A stretch of 64,000 nucleotides of DNA from Melieria omissa (GCA_963971225.1 OZ020267.1:4216001-4280000); one strand, 5' to 3'; positions 22,924 through 36,084 are shown, counted from the stretch's first letter. The notes: generated by a model not told the origin, from the sequence alone. Made by a program: numbers and translations.

Positions 22924-24711
22924 AGAAAGAAAAGCAACGCGCGAAAGCAGGTTCGCCGGCTGCAAATTCTGCAGAAAAGGCACTGCTGGAGTTGCAGTGT
23001 TGCGACTTGGTTTTTGTTTTTATTTTTTGTGCTGCAGCTTTCATGTTTACTTTTCTAGATTTTTTTTTTGTTGACTTTGTCGACTCGCAAAAAATAGAAA
23101 TTTTCGCTCAAATGTTGTCCTCGCGCTTAGGTAATAGTGAGGGAAAAAATTGGCAATTCATTGTACTTGTTGCTTTGAAAAGTGCAAAGGCGACAGGCCA
23201 AGTCGAGTTCAAACGAAACACGAATTGAAACAAGTAAAGTCGATTGGGGTTAAAAGTGTGATCCCTCTTTTCTAAAACACCTAAAATAAATTAGAATTTG
23301 TTTTAAAACTTAACATGTGAAATTAAAAACTTGCTCCATTGTATAATTTATGTCAACATTTGGACGCACAAATCTTAAATAACACATACAACCAAATGAA
23401 CTATTGTTTTTTGTTGTTGTTGTTATTTCTTTTTATTGAAAACTTGGACTTCCTAATCACCAAAAGGCAGAAATAAATTCCAAAAACCGTTGCAACTTCA
23501 TTAATTAATCATAGAAAGAAGAAGACAAGAAGAACAAAGTGTTGAATACCAAAATCTGATAATCCCAAAATCGCTTCGAATCACCGATAATGAAAACATC
23601 TGCGTTAACAGCAACATCAGCAAATAACAACAACAACAACCAACAAAATCAACAAATAAATCTACAACCACGCGGTCGACTTCATTAGGGTCCAATGCCG
23701 AAAAAGAATTTCAACTAATAAACCCATAAATCATGCGGCGCAGCTGACAGATAACTTTGACCAAAAAAAAAAGGAATAACAAGAAAAGAAGAACACAAGA
23801 AAGGAGAAAAGCAGCAAAAAAACAAAAGCTAAAACCACAACGCTGACAATATAACATTTTAATAAAAACGCATAAATTACAGCGGCAAAAAAGAACAACC
23901 AACAAAAACAAAAACAACACAGCCCAAGTAACAAATGCGAAGAAAAAGAATCTAATCAACAAATTGATGAGCCAAAAACTAAATAAAACTATTAGTCAAC
24001 AAATGTTTTAGAATATAAAAGCAACAACAATTGTTGACGGAAAAAAGCCAATCAAAGCAAAGAGATATGACACGAAAAACCAAAAAATTGCATTGAGAAA
24101 ACCGCATATTGAGAAAAGGCAATAAGAACAACAACAACAGCAGCAGCAGCAGAATGCGCAACGTTTTGGCCATAAACAATTTTTAAAACAACTATCAACA
24201 ACAACAGAGTCCAGTTGCGGCAACTTTGGTCCCAAATGCGGCAAAACGACGCGTGAGCATTTTCCACACTTCGTTCGGCTTCGCCGCCAAAAACGTTGAC
24301 AATTGCAGTGAAAAATAATAGTAGCAATAACAAAAACAAATGCAGATAATATAACAAAATAGTAACCGCAGCAGCGACAATAAGGAAAAGCAAATCTTCG
24401 ACTCAATAAGCAGCGAACAGCACCGAAAAACGACTGCAAGCAGCCGTCGCAAGTGAAAGAGCAAGAAGAAGCAGCCAGTGCCATGCCAGTACAAATGCCA
24501 AACAAGCGACAACAACAACAACAACTTGCCCGCCATAAGACATTCCACACAATTCCACTTGCGAATATTGTGTGCCAACGATAAACACTTCAGAGCGGCC
24601 ATTAAAATCTCACAAACCAACCCGACATACACACACTCACCGATAGCAACAACAACAACACGCATTCATTTTCATAGTCAACAACACAGCACTTGGAGCG
24701 CCAGCCCGCAT
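22924..24711. other. CAA-rich intronic block, no gene
   Basis: From about 23590 to 24660 the plus strand is full of CAA/AAC and CAG runs. The minus strand then shows long Cys/Leu/Val-rich frames (up to 180 codons) that are composition artefacts. GCCATAAA (TTTATGGC on the other strand) at 24169-24176. Confidence 0.5.
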
Positions 24712-24846
24712 TGAGTGCGAGAGAACGGATAACAGCGAGAGCGTGCGCAACCCATTTGGCATGGCCGCTCTTTTATGTGAGCTCCTTCTCTCTCTCGCTC
24801 AACACAGCACCGGTTGAGCGGCAAATTTGCTTTGAGGAGTTGAGCG
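24712..24846. promoter_or_regulatory. Candidate Polycomb/Trithorax response-type cluster (GAF, Zeste, Pho motifs)
   Basis: Within 135 bp there are GAGAGA (24719-24724), GAGAG (24737-24741) and a GAGAGAGAG tract on the minus strand (24787-24796). Zeste-type YGAGYG sites stand at 24712-24717, 24796-24801 (reverse), 24815-24820 and 24841-24846, and ATGGC (a reverse Pho core) at 24761-24765. This combination is typical of fly response elements, and the Drosophila intron contains such an element in the bx region. It could also be an internal promoter. Motifs are seen; function is inferred. Confidence 0.45.
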
Positions 24847-25677
24847 AACACTACGAAATGAATAATGGCGGTGGCTGGAAGACAAATAACCCAGCCTCTT
24901 CTTCATTGCTCTTTTTGATTGCCTGCGAAATGTACGACGGTGTGTGTCCGTCATAGACGCGACATCTCGCTCTAGCACGTGCGCTGCGCTGATGAATGTG
25001 GCGAAACGACGGCGCGTCGAGTATGGCAAGCTTTCGCTCTAACGAATGACAAATAAATTTGCCAAGTGCAATGGACTGCGGCGGCTATGGAGTGTGTGAG
25101 GTTGGGCTGTTTTCGGCGCTATGCATTGTTGTTGTTGGTTGTGAGTTGAGCTGATATTGTGTTTTTTTAGTGCAATGAGAGCACCAAATGTGGCCGAAAG
25201 TCGAAAAATTCCGATACACTAAATGCGCAGCGTGTGTGTGTGACAATGTGCGACGGCAGTGACACAGTGAGACATTATTTGTTCGAATTGAAATTAAATT
25301 ACGAAAAATTGGAGAGGAAATCATTAAAAAGTTATGAAATAAAATAATTGATTATGTTTTTTATACAAAATTAAATCAATTTAATTTGAAAAATTCAAAG
25401 GATTTGAGTGACAAAAATTGGTTTTAAAACCTTAAAAGCTATTTAAAATATGAATTAGGTTAGGTTTAGTCTTTAAGGCCTAAGTGAACTCGCCTGCAGC
25501 ATGTGAACGTACTTGGAAATGAATGAAAATTTAATTGGAAATGTTATCAACAAATTTTCTTTCTTGTATTTCTTAGGTCTCTAACAGTCTCTTCTATTAG
25601 TCTCCTCTAAATTACTTCCTTGACTAAATTTATTTAATAGCAGCAATCTGGCATTGAACAGCTGCAGTTAAAACATA
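24847..25677. other. Intronic DNA, no gene
   Basis: G+C-rich to about 25270, then A+T-rich. Nothing recognised apart from a GGTTAGGTTTAG stretch near 25457. Confidence 0.45.
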
Positions 25678-26238
25678 CAGTTTGTCAAGTAAATGTTTGC
25701 AAACTTAAAAAAGGTAGACAAATTATTTTAAAAGCTTATAAATATAACAGAAGTTGCAATATTTTGACATTTTTTTTAAGATATAGATTAATAGTAATGT
25801 CCATTTGATACGTGAAAACAGTGTAAAAAATCAAAAAGGAATGAAGCTATATTTCAAACTGTCAAAAAAGTCGTCTTCTTTCAAAACCAAGATTGCATTG
25901 AAAATTTGGTACCGTACAGTTCCGAACAGTTTCATGAGATACATCAGTTCCGCATTCTATTTTTATATCCAAAGCCATTTCCCTTATTGAGATACAGGGG
26001 TTTTCACGAACTTTTCGGATGATTATTCTCTCTTCTCCGTCAGACAGTTTTCTGGGTCGGCCACGAGATACTTTCAAATCAATTTGCCCTTCAATACGCG
26101 AATCAAACAGACATTTCTTTGACATTATATGAGAGTGAAATGTTCAATTAATATATTTGTTATCAAATAATTTAAAAAAATTGCAATTTCTGTTATATTT
26201 ATAAGTTTTTCAAAATCATTTTCTACCTTCTTTAACTG
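25678..26238 (-). mobile_element. Tc1-like transposon, internally deleted (561 bp)
   Basis: Bounded by TA (25676-25677, 26239-26240) with CAGTT...AACTG ends. The subterminal inverted arms are about 50 bp: 25711-25760 pairs with about 26185-26232, sharing CTTATAAATATAACAGAA. The left arm has about 25 extra bases. The interior carries only the N-terminal part of a transposase. Confidence 0.85.
25862..26125 (-). pseudogene. Tc1-family transposase, N-terminal helix-turn-helix fragment
   Basis: Begins at ATG 26125-26123. The frame shows GRPRKLSDGEER followed by REMALDI and VSHETVRN, the DNA-binding domain of Tc1-type transposases (GRPRK hinge, second helix-turn-helix ending VS..TVR). The frame stops after about 87 residues. 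The DD34E catalytic half is missing, replaced by unrelated residues after the deletion. Confidence 0.85.
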
Positions 26239-27722
26239 TATTAATGAATTTGTATATTTTAATTTTAATTGGAAAATACATTTTTAATAACTCTTCAATT
26301 ACTTTATAACAATGAAGATTCAAAATAATTTTCAACTTTACAAAATGACATTGAATTAATAGAATTGATATCTAAACACCAACAATTTATTGACATTGAA
26401 TACATGAAATTTCAATTTATCTACCAATGACTCCCTATTAATTAATTCATTAAATCACAATTTTATCACAATTCTTACTACTAAACATCAATCTAATTCG
26501 CACTTAGATGTCGCATAAAAAAATATTCATAATAAAATCTAAATATAATTTTTCCCCCACACCAAAACCATACAAACATTAGCAAGAAATCAATAACATT
26601 GCACAACAAACAATTACAAAAACAATAAAAAAACATTCACAACAACAAAACGTGCGCAAGAAAATGCGCGCGAAAAGTCCACTTCGCTTTCGTTTCATTT
26701 TTGTTTAACAACATGTTGCCGCAACATTGCTGCTAAGAAGCAACACACACACAATGAGTATGCACTCAAGTTGAGTGGCTTTTGCTGAGCCAGTCTCAAC
26801 ACCATTGGAAGATGAATTGCTGCCGTTTTTTTGCGACTCAGTGTGCTTGCCTGCATGTGTGTTTGTGTGAGTGTGTGCATTGCGGCGAATTTATTTACGA
26901 CGCCATATTTGTTGTCAACGTGCTCATTCATTGCCCAACAAGAAACATCATTGCGGCGACGGCGGGAATGGGCGCAAAATTTTGCGGCAAAGCGCTGTGG
27001 CACGCATGAGCAATATTTCACGCTGAACCAGCCGTGCACCAGCAGACAGATAGACAGACACGCCAACGTCTTTCCGCCACAAAACGCGTCTACTAGTCAT
27101 TAGCATTAAAACTATTAAATTATTAATATAAATTCATCAAAATTGCGCGCCGTTGAATTTACTGTGCGAGCACTGTGCCGTGTGTGTGCTCAACTCATGT
27201 GTTGTTGTTTGCTTATTTGTGTTGCTTGTGTTATTGTTGTTTAAATATGGTTCTGGCAGACATTTAAGTCAAACAAAAAGTGCAAGTGCGCATTTCCACT
27301 TTGTTATCTACGCCCCGAACGCGCTGCATCGGTACATGCGGCATGATTAGTAGCTGAGGAAGAGGCAGCAGCAGTGGGCGGAAAATGTAAAAGAGCTAAA
27401 TTGTTTAATTGTAATTCTGCGGTTTTGAAGAAATTTGCGAATAATCGAAGCGAAAAAGACATTCAAGGCAACAAAGTGCGAGGGTTGGGGGGAGAATGCC
27501 GTAGCTGAACTACGCCATTTGAACTGTATGCGAATAATGTTGCCACATGTTGTTGAAACGATTCTCAGTAAAAAATATGTGATGTAAGACAAGGATTTAA
27601 AATTTTAGTAATTTTCTTTTCAAAATTTGGAAGAAAAAATTGGTTTTCAAAAATTTTGTGAATGTGCCTGAAGCGCTGGAATTATTCTGTTACCATGTTT
27701 TACTATTTATCAAATAATCACA
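26239..27722. other. Intronic DNA, no gene
   Basis: A+T-rich to about 26640, then a G+C-richer stretch with TG runs (26860-26880) and a run of TAAT/ATTA motifs (27100-27140). Confidence 0.45.
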
Positions 27723-27724
27723 TA

Positions 27725-27960
27725 CAGTGTCTGGATACAGTGAACTAATTATTGCAAGGTCTGTTCCCAGTACTAAGGTTGTTCAAGGTTGACATTTTTG
27801 TTCAAAAATTCGTTTTTTTTTAATCAAAATACACTTTTTGTTTTTTTCTTGAAATTGCCAAAATTGTTTTCAATATTTAGAGACTCCATGTCAAAATTTG
27901 GATGTTCACTATATCGAAGTGTTCACTATATAGGGTGTTCACTATACCAAGACATGACTG
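27725..27960. mobile_element. pogo/Tigger-like MITE (236 bp)
   Basis: TA duplications at 27723-27724 and 27961-27962 flank CAGTGTCTGGATACAGTGAAC...ACTATACCAAGACATGACTG. The inverted ends with a TATAGTGAAC-type subterminal block are typical of pogo-like elements. Homologous (reverse orientation) to 61510-61711. No coding capacity. Confidence 0.8.
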
Positions 27961-28224
27961 TATTCAGATTATTTGGTCTTCGATGTTCAGAATATATGAT
28001 TTTTTTTCAAAATTTTTTTTAAAGAATACAACCCTGCAACGAAAATTTTCCAGTGCACTACCTTCGCTGTAACCTGAGAATAATTTGATTCTGAAAGCAA
28101 TTGAAATATCTGGGAAAAGTTTCTATAGAAAACTGAAATATGTGTGCATTCTAGTGGTTTTAAAAACGAAAACATTTCCACATGCATCAAACAAATCTGG
28201 TTTACATCAAATTAGTATTTTAAC

Positions 28225-28575
28225 AAAGTTCTGATTATTGCGTTTTTGTGGCAAATTTGCAGAAAATTTAGGCTTTCAATAAAATTTTAATGAATTCCTA
28301 AAGCTTAACACAGTTTTCGTACCACAGTTGGGTGGCAACTCTTTTGTTTGCATTAGAAAAATTTGAGTGATGAAGTTTTCAGCAAATTTTGAGCAACAAA
28401 TTACTAAACATTTTGCGTTTTTTGTGCAAATTGCTGAAAATGTAGGCTTTCAATAAAATTCTAATGAATCTCTAAAGCTTAACAGCGTTTTCATTCTACA
28501 TCTGGGTGGCAACTCTTTTTATTACATAAGCAAAATTTGAGTAATTCAGTTTTTTTCAAACTCTGAGCTTCAAAT
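28225..28575. repeat. Tandem duplication, period about 174 bp
   Basis: TAGGCTTTCAATAAAATT and CTAAAGCTTAACA...GGGTGGCAACTCTTTT appear in two successive copies (28269 and 28443 starts), clearly diverged. Confidence 0.85.
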
Positions 28576-30716
28576 TCCTACAAATGTTTGCAAAATAATT
28601 GTTAAAATTTTTAATTATTAATTAACTTCAACAAATGTTTATATCGCTAAACGATTTACACACCGTAATTGTTGTTGTGATTGTTATTGCCATTTTGTGT
28701 CTGTAGCCAGTTTTGCGCAAGTTCCGTTATTTCCCTCCTTGCTTTTACCCGCAGGGAGTTCAAACACCAAAAAGTACTCAACTCCAACCCCCCCGTTAGA
28801 CTTCAGGCCCCCGGCCTGCGCCCAGCCGGCGCGCGCGTATTGAATGCTTTATTGCCGCAGGGTAGGAAAATTTATAGCGTTGCGCTCACTCGCTCCGACG
28901 GCTTCGGTCGCTTCGGTCGGTTCATTCGTTCGTTTTTGTATTCGCCTGTTTGCTTTCTTATGTGGGGCAATAAATATTGGAAAATGTACTCTCGCTATTC
29001 CAGGGGGAGTTGGGCGACGGCTGGCAGTGGTGCAAAACAGAGCGCCAGAAAAAACGGGCGGCGAATGACAGACGAACGGACGAACAGATAGATGGCAACG
29101 ACAGACGCATTAGAAGTGTATTTAAATTTTAGTAATTTCTAAATAATTTCTTAAAAATTTTTAAATCATTTTTCTTGTTTTCAGAATTTTAAAATTTTCA
29201 AAAAACCAACAGCACAGCATTAAAAAAAAACAACAAAACCGTCTGTCGCCGTTTGCACAATCGATAAATTTTCACCGTCGCTGTTTTGCTTTCGGCGGCG
29301 TTGGCCGTTAAATTGCTGCGGCGAATTTAAAACAAACACAATGACTGACAAAAGGCGAGTTAAATATGAAAAAGTCAGTAAGCGTGTTTTTATTTCTTCC
29401 TTTTTGGACACATTTCTCGCAAGAAATTCGCCCGAATGCTGTGCTGTCTTTTTCGCCGCGCGGCAATGAAACCACCTTTTGTTGCAGCTTCCATTTATTC
29501 CAATTTATGGCCAACTCAGCACAAATTCGGTAAAGCGGCGGTAAAGCGGCCCGCGGCGTGCGGCCACTGTTGGCCGCATTTCTATATGTGGGTCATTCCA
29601 TTGGGAATTCAATGGCAGCGGCGCGGGCCGGCACCAAGTGAATGCTTTATGGCCCCACGCAACACACCAAGTGGCGAGCGGTTAGCACAAACGGGGCGCT
29701 TCTTCTTATTCGACTTCCATTTCTTCTTCTTCTTCATGCGCCCGAAGCTGATTTGTTGTAGTTATTTTTATTGGTTTTATTGTCGTTTGCAATTTATTGC
29801 ATAACGTTGGCGGCGGCCGCCCCAAAGCATTGATTGAATTAATTTCTCACTCAGATCGCTTGTAAACACCACTTATACGTAAATATTTTGTATCGAATAC
29901 CAATTAACATGTCGCAGGAATGTTGTTGCAAACACGAAACAGTTGTTGTTGCTGCGCTTAAAATGCAGCCAACACCTCATAAAGCCTAAAGTCACCACAC
30001 ACACACAACACTCGCCACGGCTCCTCAGCGTGTGGGACCTGCTTGGCATTTTAATGCACATGTACAAATTTTCAGTTTCCAAATCGTGAGCACACATCGA
30101 CATCGATACACAGACAAAAATATAAAAATACAAAACTTCCATTTTTATCCTTAAAATGCCGCAGCGAGCAAGTAGAAATTTCAATGTCAATTCTCATTTG
30201 TCTCTGACAGCCGGTTGTGCTGCCCAGCTGACATTGACACTGCGACAATAGTCGTTTGTGTGGCTGAGTGGCCCTAAACGGCGCTGCCTCCACTGCCACC
30301 CTCGCCCCGCATCTTTCTGAATACAGTCAAGTATTCACTGATCATTCCGCACTCGACTTCGCCAAGCCTCGCGTCTTGTGCGTTTATGCCCCGACGCTGC
30401 ATTGCACTCCACTTGCAGCTTGCAACTGAAAAAACTTCAAACCCTACTCAAATGTACTCGTTTTGTTTGTTGTTGTGTGCGTTCGGTTTGTTCTTTGTTT
30501 TGCTTCGCATTGGAGTTTGCAGCTCGAAAAGGAAAACCTCTTTAAATTGTTCGAAAATAATAATGAAGTCATCGTTCAACGCCATATGTGATTTGCATAA
30601 ATAAAATTACAACAAAAACAACAAAAAATCTCAAATGTTCAGCATAAACACTGAGATAGCCATCAGTTGATCATTGGTGGCATTTCGCTGGCTTTCAAAT
30701 GATTCTAGTTGTTCTC
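28576..30716. other. Intronic block, no gene
   Basis: Mostly G+C-richer from 28680. TTTATGGC at 29504-29511 and 29646-29653. Open frames have no domain. No transposon relic was recognised. Confidence 0.45.
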
Positions 30717-30770
30717 CTAATTATGCAACTCATTAAATAATTAATTACAATAATCAACTAATTAATTTGT
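30717..30770. promoter_or_regulatory. Dense TAAT/ATTA homeodomain-type motif cluster
   Basis: The 54 bases contain CTAATTATG, CATTAAATAATTAATTAC and CAACTAATTAATTTG, i.e. several overlapping TAAT cores. Hox and other homeodomain proteins recognise such cores, and Ubx is known to be auto- and cross-regulated by homeodomain factors. Base composition alone could also explain it. Confidence 0.3.
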
Positions 30771-31059
30771 TTTCCAACTTGTGTTGGTCCGACTTTCATC
30801 TTTTCATTCGATTTTAATTTGTTGCTTAATTTCATTTGACATTTTAAGCCGCTTTGAGCCACTGGCGCAGCTTTTGCAGCAACTTCCGCTATTAGACAAC
30901 AGATGGCGGTCAATGCCGTTACTTGAGTGCCCTTCCCCGCTATTAGCTTAACACCAACACATGTGCACAGTCTGAGTTCGAACTCGAACTCAATTTAACC
31001 CCTGAAACCATTAATTGATGGCTGCCACAGTGAAGGGACCACGAACCTGGCAATGCGTT

Positions 31060-31360
31060 TCTACCTGAGTTTGAGCTCAGTTTCAAAATATTTCACTTGA
31101 TATCGAATGAGTGGCAAATGAGAGTTGAAAGTTAGAAAAAATGAGTTATTAGTAAATGAGTTATTAGTTTATAGTAATAAAATTAATCTTGACCAAAAAA
31201 AGACAAGACTTTTCTATCTGAGTTTGAGCTCAGTTTAGTGATCCAACGGCAAAATATTTCATTCGGTATCGATTGAGTGGCAAACAAGTGTTGAAAGTTA
31301 AAAAAAAATGGATTTATTAGTTCATAGTTATGAACTGGATCTTGACCAAACAAATGACTA
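31060..31360. repeat. Tandem duplication, period about 153 bp
   Basis: GAGTTTGAGCTCAGTTT starts at 31067 and 31220. GAGTGGCAAA and GTTGAAAGTTA follow in both, as does ATCTTGACCAAA. Confidence 0.85.
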
Positions 31361-33754
31361 GATAAAACAAAACATTTTTACTCTCACAAAGCATTTGAAT
31401 TAAGAATCAAACGAGCACTTTGACATTAACTCAAACTTTCACTTAAAAATGCTGCATTGACGCTCATCCCTCTTCTCCTACACAAATAAACTTGTGTAAG
31501 CGCATTTTTTTCATATAGTTATGTGTAAAAAATGCTTAAAGAAAATCTCCGTTTCAAAGTCCGTTTTCAATGCGCACAAAGCAAAATGCTAAACGCTTCC
31601 AGCGAATGCTGACTAAGCGCTCTCAAGCACCCGAATGCCCGCAGCAACCGCACCAGTCGTCAGCAAAATGTGAACAAAAATATAAATAAAAATACCAACA
31701 AAAAAGTCGGGAGAATAAAAATCACACAATAAAATGTTTGCCAAGTGCGACGGCGTTATCAGTTCATGCCCTCAGAAATGTTATCGACGGCATTTCTGCA
31801 TCGAGTGCCCAAATCACCCGCACTCCCCCGCCCCACGGACTCGGCGCCGCGCGGCATTTGCGGCCAATGTGATGTGATGCGTTGCCGATAAGGGGGCGTA
31901 CCTGTGTGTGTGTGTGTGTGTGTCAATGATATTTGGCGCTTCTTCTTCTTTCGCTCTTCTTCTTGCTGCCCGCCGGCTTTGCGCCCGGGCTGAGCCATAT
32001 TTTCGCTCGCCCATTTTATGTGCCACATCAGCCGAATTGATAAAATTTATATGCACAAAAATTATATACATAAAAACAACAAAAATGTTGAGAGTAGAGC
32101 CAAAGCCAGCAAAGTACCAACAACAAAATATTTCGAAAAAACGCTTCGTTGCAGAGCCGCGAGGGAATACAACGGAAATCAGTGAAAAACAGCCAACTGC
32201 CATTAGACGCACCTCTTAACTACCAAAAAAAAGACGCAACAACAACAACAATAATAACACTAAGCAACAACACAAATTATTGTGTACGCTGTGAAAAGTG
32301 CGCCGGAAATATTTCCTCTCAGAGTTTTTTTTCTCATTTTCCTTTTCAACGAAAAATGTCAATTTTATGTACGCACTCGTGTAGCCATAAGTGTATAATT
32401 TTCGTTAAAAAGAAGCATATAAGTATATATGTATGACACAACAACAACAACAACTATCAACAGCTATATAAAACATTTGATATTTGGCAAAATGTGCGCT
32501 GCCGTTGAAAGGAGAACGAACCGTTTTTAATGTGCCGTCGCAGCAAATGACACACGCACTGCGTCGACAGTGGCACCTACTGATACCGTGGCGCCCCCTC
32601 CCCCTCCCCCGCTACAAGCAAGAGGGGCAATGTTCTCAACGTTTTCGAACATAATTTCTGGCAGTGTACGCTTGTGCGTGGCCGTTTGGAGCAGTTGTGG
32701 GTGTGACACGCACACACACACACGCGCAAAGTGTGTGTTTGTATGTTTGGGTATGTCGGTGTGTGTTTGTTGGTGCGTGTGTGCGTTTGTGCAGCTGAAG
32801 GCGCATGATAAATGGCTGCAAAATTTGGGTGAATAAATAGCCTAGATTTCCCTGGGCCATGCTGAAAGCAACAAAAACGCAAACAACAACAACAATAACA
32901 ATAATAACAAGCCCATGCGAAAAACAGTGAAAACAAACGAAAAACAACCACAGAGCACAACGAACCGAACGAGCAGCTAAAGCAAAGCACAAAAAATAAG
33001 CAAAAAAGGAGCGGAACGCAAAAGCAAAAACAAAAAAAACGCAATGGGCGCGTTCGAAGGATATGCGATGCGGCTGAAGTTGAGCAAAGATTGGAGCGGC
33101 AACGAGCGAGGGGGGTAAGGGGGAATGAAAGTGTGTGGGTATGCGTAAAATTAATTTTACGACACCCCTCCACAGCTATTGCAGCATTCCCCAGTGAAGC
33201 AGTTGACAACAATACACAATGGACAATAACAACAACCAAACAACCATTAAAAAAAGCACTGACAGTTAATATGTGCGCAAAAAAAGACTAATGACGAGTG
33301 GTAAAAATAAATTAGTTAATTGAAAGCTAAGCGAAAAAATTTAATCACTTGATTAATCGCGACATTATTTAAACTAAATGTAAATGCTGTTACATTAAAT
33401 TAAATATTTTGACTTGACTTGATGGGAACACTGCTTTTACAATAGATTTAAAAAAACAAAGCTATGTCAAAATTTCATAATTCTCGCTTCATTGATTTTG
33501 TATCTTTTTATTTTTTTAAATAAGGATACTCAAATAAATGAGAATTTTTGTACCTCATTCGAATTTCAGCTTTCGCCTTTTTTTAAAAAACTTTAAGCGG
33601 GTCCTCTAGTTTTAAATTTTGAAAAAATCGATTTTTTTTTATTTCATATTTTTATAGTATAACTATCATAGAAAAAGTATACGAACGGATTTTGTCGAAT
33701 TCGTAAACGCCTCTAAGATACAGAGCCCCAAATCCGTCTCGTTCACTACGCGGT
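31361..33754. other. Intronic block with CA/TG and CAA runs; no gene
   Basis: (TG)n at 31903-31923, mixed CA/TG at 32705-32790, CAA runs at 32236-32275 and 32424-32460. The minus-strand frame of 220 codons at 32577-33239 is Cys/Phe/Thr-His low complexity and is not called. A+T-rich from 33300. Confidence 0.5.
31903..31923. repeat. (TG)n microsatellite
   Basis: Perfect TG run. Confidence 0.9.
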
Positions 33755-34222
33755 GACACGGTTATAAAACTTTAAACGCGTTTTTCTTGAAAACACATTT
33801 TTGGACCATTGCGCCATTATTGCTCCACGAAAATATACGAAGAATTAACAAGGACATTTTGGGTTCTTACACACTTATTTTTCAAGAAAATTCTATATAA
33901 ACTGTCAAGGATATAAAGGACTAAAATTCTCAAGGAACCTTTTTTCATATCCTTTTTTCACAAATAGATACAAAATCAATTTTATTTAAATTTTTGAGCC
34001 TTTCTTCTTTCATTTGATATACATATCGCCATATTCTAACGAGGTTAAGTATTTTTTATATTTTTTTTTTATTTTTTATTCCCTTAAAATTTTTGAAGTC
34101 CTCTTAAAAGAACAAAGAAAAACTGAGAAATGAAAAACTGAGTACGCAGTATTACTTAAATTGGTCTCTAGTTTCACGCCCATATGGATTTTTCCCGGTG
34201 TGAAAAATGCTGTCACACGGTG
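33755..34222 (+). mobile_element. CACCGTG-ended element, copy 3
   Basis: Ends TGTCACACGGTG at 34222, the reverse of the family terminus. The interior (CCTCGTTAGAATATGGCGATAT in reverse, GGATATAAAGGAC, CGCAGTA, ACTGAG) matches the reverse complement of 40915-41291. The left end is degraded near CGGTGACACGG at 33750-33761. Confidence 0.65.
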
Positions 34223-36084
34223 TAATATTTAATATTAATAGGTTTCGCCTCTGCCAACTCACAACAGGATCCGTAGTAGTCGAGTATTTAACGAAAACAC
34301 AGGAGACAGACTTTGAAAAGTTATACCCTCTGAATGTTCTAATCCTTCAAGTGCCTTTCGTGCTTCAATCGGTTTTGACCGACTCTGCTCGACATTCCAT
34401 TATAATTTTTGCAAAACTTTCTCCAAAATCTCAAATATTTTCAGAACTATTACGCATACTAGAAGTTTACTACTTATGTATGTGCCGAAAGAACAAGACT
34501 TGACCTTTTTTCAACTAAATTACAAAACATAACTTTAGTTTTGCAAACTTCATAGCCATAGAAAAATGCCATAAAAGGAATAAATCACCTAACACCAACC
34601 ACAATTCTCAAAATCCTTGCTCCAATGTCAGCTGTGAAAACTGCTTTAATAAAAGAAACAAGCACACGAAATGCTCGAATGAGTGTTTTCGGCAGTTTCG
34701 CTTCAAACAATTACACACAAATACATACAAACGCAACGCAGCGCACAGTGGAGCAGCGGCCGTGTGTTGCCGTCGCGCCGCACCGCCGCGCTCACATTAA
34801 AACGCAAAATACTCGTAACTGTGGTGAAGCGGTGGTGAATGGGAATACGACGAATGCGAATGAGAATGTTATATTATGTGCGAAAAAGGGATAACATGAA
34901 TTATTATGTAACCAAGCGAACGGGCCGAAAGGACACGGTGCGCGCGCCGCGGCCGGAAGCAGCAGCGCAAAAGAAGCACAAATAACGCCAAACAAAATAA
35001 AATACAAAAACACAGCGGAAAAATATAAGAAAAGGCAACAACACAAAAAACCATTTCGCCACTTTTCCAACAGCAGGTTGATTTCCACGCTATGCTGGAT
35101 GGAGCCTCTTAATGTATGTGATTGTGTATGTGTTTATGTTTGTGTGTGTATGTGTGTGTATTGGTGCGTTAATGTGCTCGTTACAGGATGAATGTGTGCG
35201 TTTGTGCGCCTTTTTCGAATGTGGCTTTGTGTGCGACACACACACACACACACAGCACAAAGTGGCACAATTTTTCCACTTTTCGGCTGATTTTATTATT
35301 GTTGTTGTTGTTGTTGCTGTTGTAAATGCAATAATGCTAAATGGGTTGCCACGATTGTGCTGTCGCTGCCACTGCCGCTGCTGCCACTTTGCGTGGGCCG
35401 CAGAGCCGTGAACAACAAAGCAGCAGCAGCAGGACTCGGCACTTGCCAGTTGCAAAGGATTCGCCGGATTCGCTTCGAACCTTTTAGTTTGCCTTAATAC
35501 GCGCTCGTTCTGCGCCAATGCGCCCAACGTGTGGCCGCACGGCCGTTACCCACACAGTGCCATTTGCCCAAAATTTCTTGCGGTGTGTGCTGTATGTTAG
35601 TGTGTGTGTATTAGTGTGGGGGGTAGCGGAAGAACGGAAAAAGCGCAAAAATAAATCAAATAAAAATTATACGCATTCATCTGCTGAATTTGCGGCATTC
35701 TATGTAAATCTTTTTCACTTGCTCGCCGTGTAGCCGTGTAGATGTGTGGATGTTGTATGTGTTGTTGTTGTTGTTTTTGGGATGTAGGATTCAAAGCATT
35801 GTATAGAGTGTGGTATGCGGGTGGTTGGGGGCGTGCTTAATGTGGAGCATTGGGTAACTGGGTAGCGAAGTTTTATGTGCGGCGAAAAATCAATAAAAGT
35901 GGGACAAATCGCTGCAACGGAAGCAAAAGACGAACAATGCCAACAACAAAAGAGTAGAGAAATGTTCGTAAGTGGGAGAAGCGGAAATTTTAGACACACG
36001 TAATTTGATCAAAAGGAAGTATGAAGTACTGAAAGTTATACTAGAGAGTTCCAACTGAAGAAATGTGTCTTGGATGTTTTTTGC
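34223..36084. other. Intronic block, no gene
   Basis: GCCATAAA at 34568-34575. TG runs at 35110-35160, (CA)n at 35235-35254, TTG runs at 35298-35325 and 35758-35775. The 145-codon minus frame across 35090-35527 is repeat-derived. Confidence 0.5.

Noticed and set aside
22499..23074. Several open frames spanning the N gap
   Set aside because: Their length comes from undefined bases.
24008..24550. Cys/Leu/Val-rich minus frames with apparent membrane segments
   Set aside because: Arise from CAA/CAG runs read in reverse; no conserved pattern.
32577..33239. 220-codon minus-strand frame
   Set aside because: Made of CA-repeat (Thr-His) and CAA-repeat complements; low complexity.
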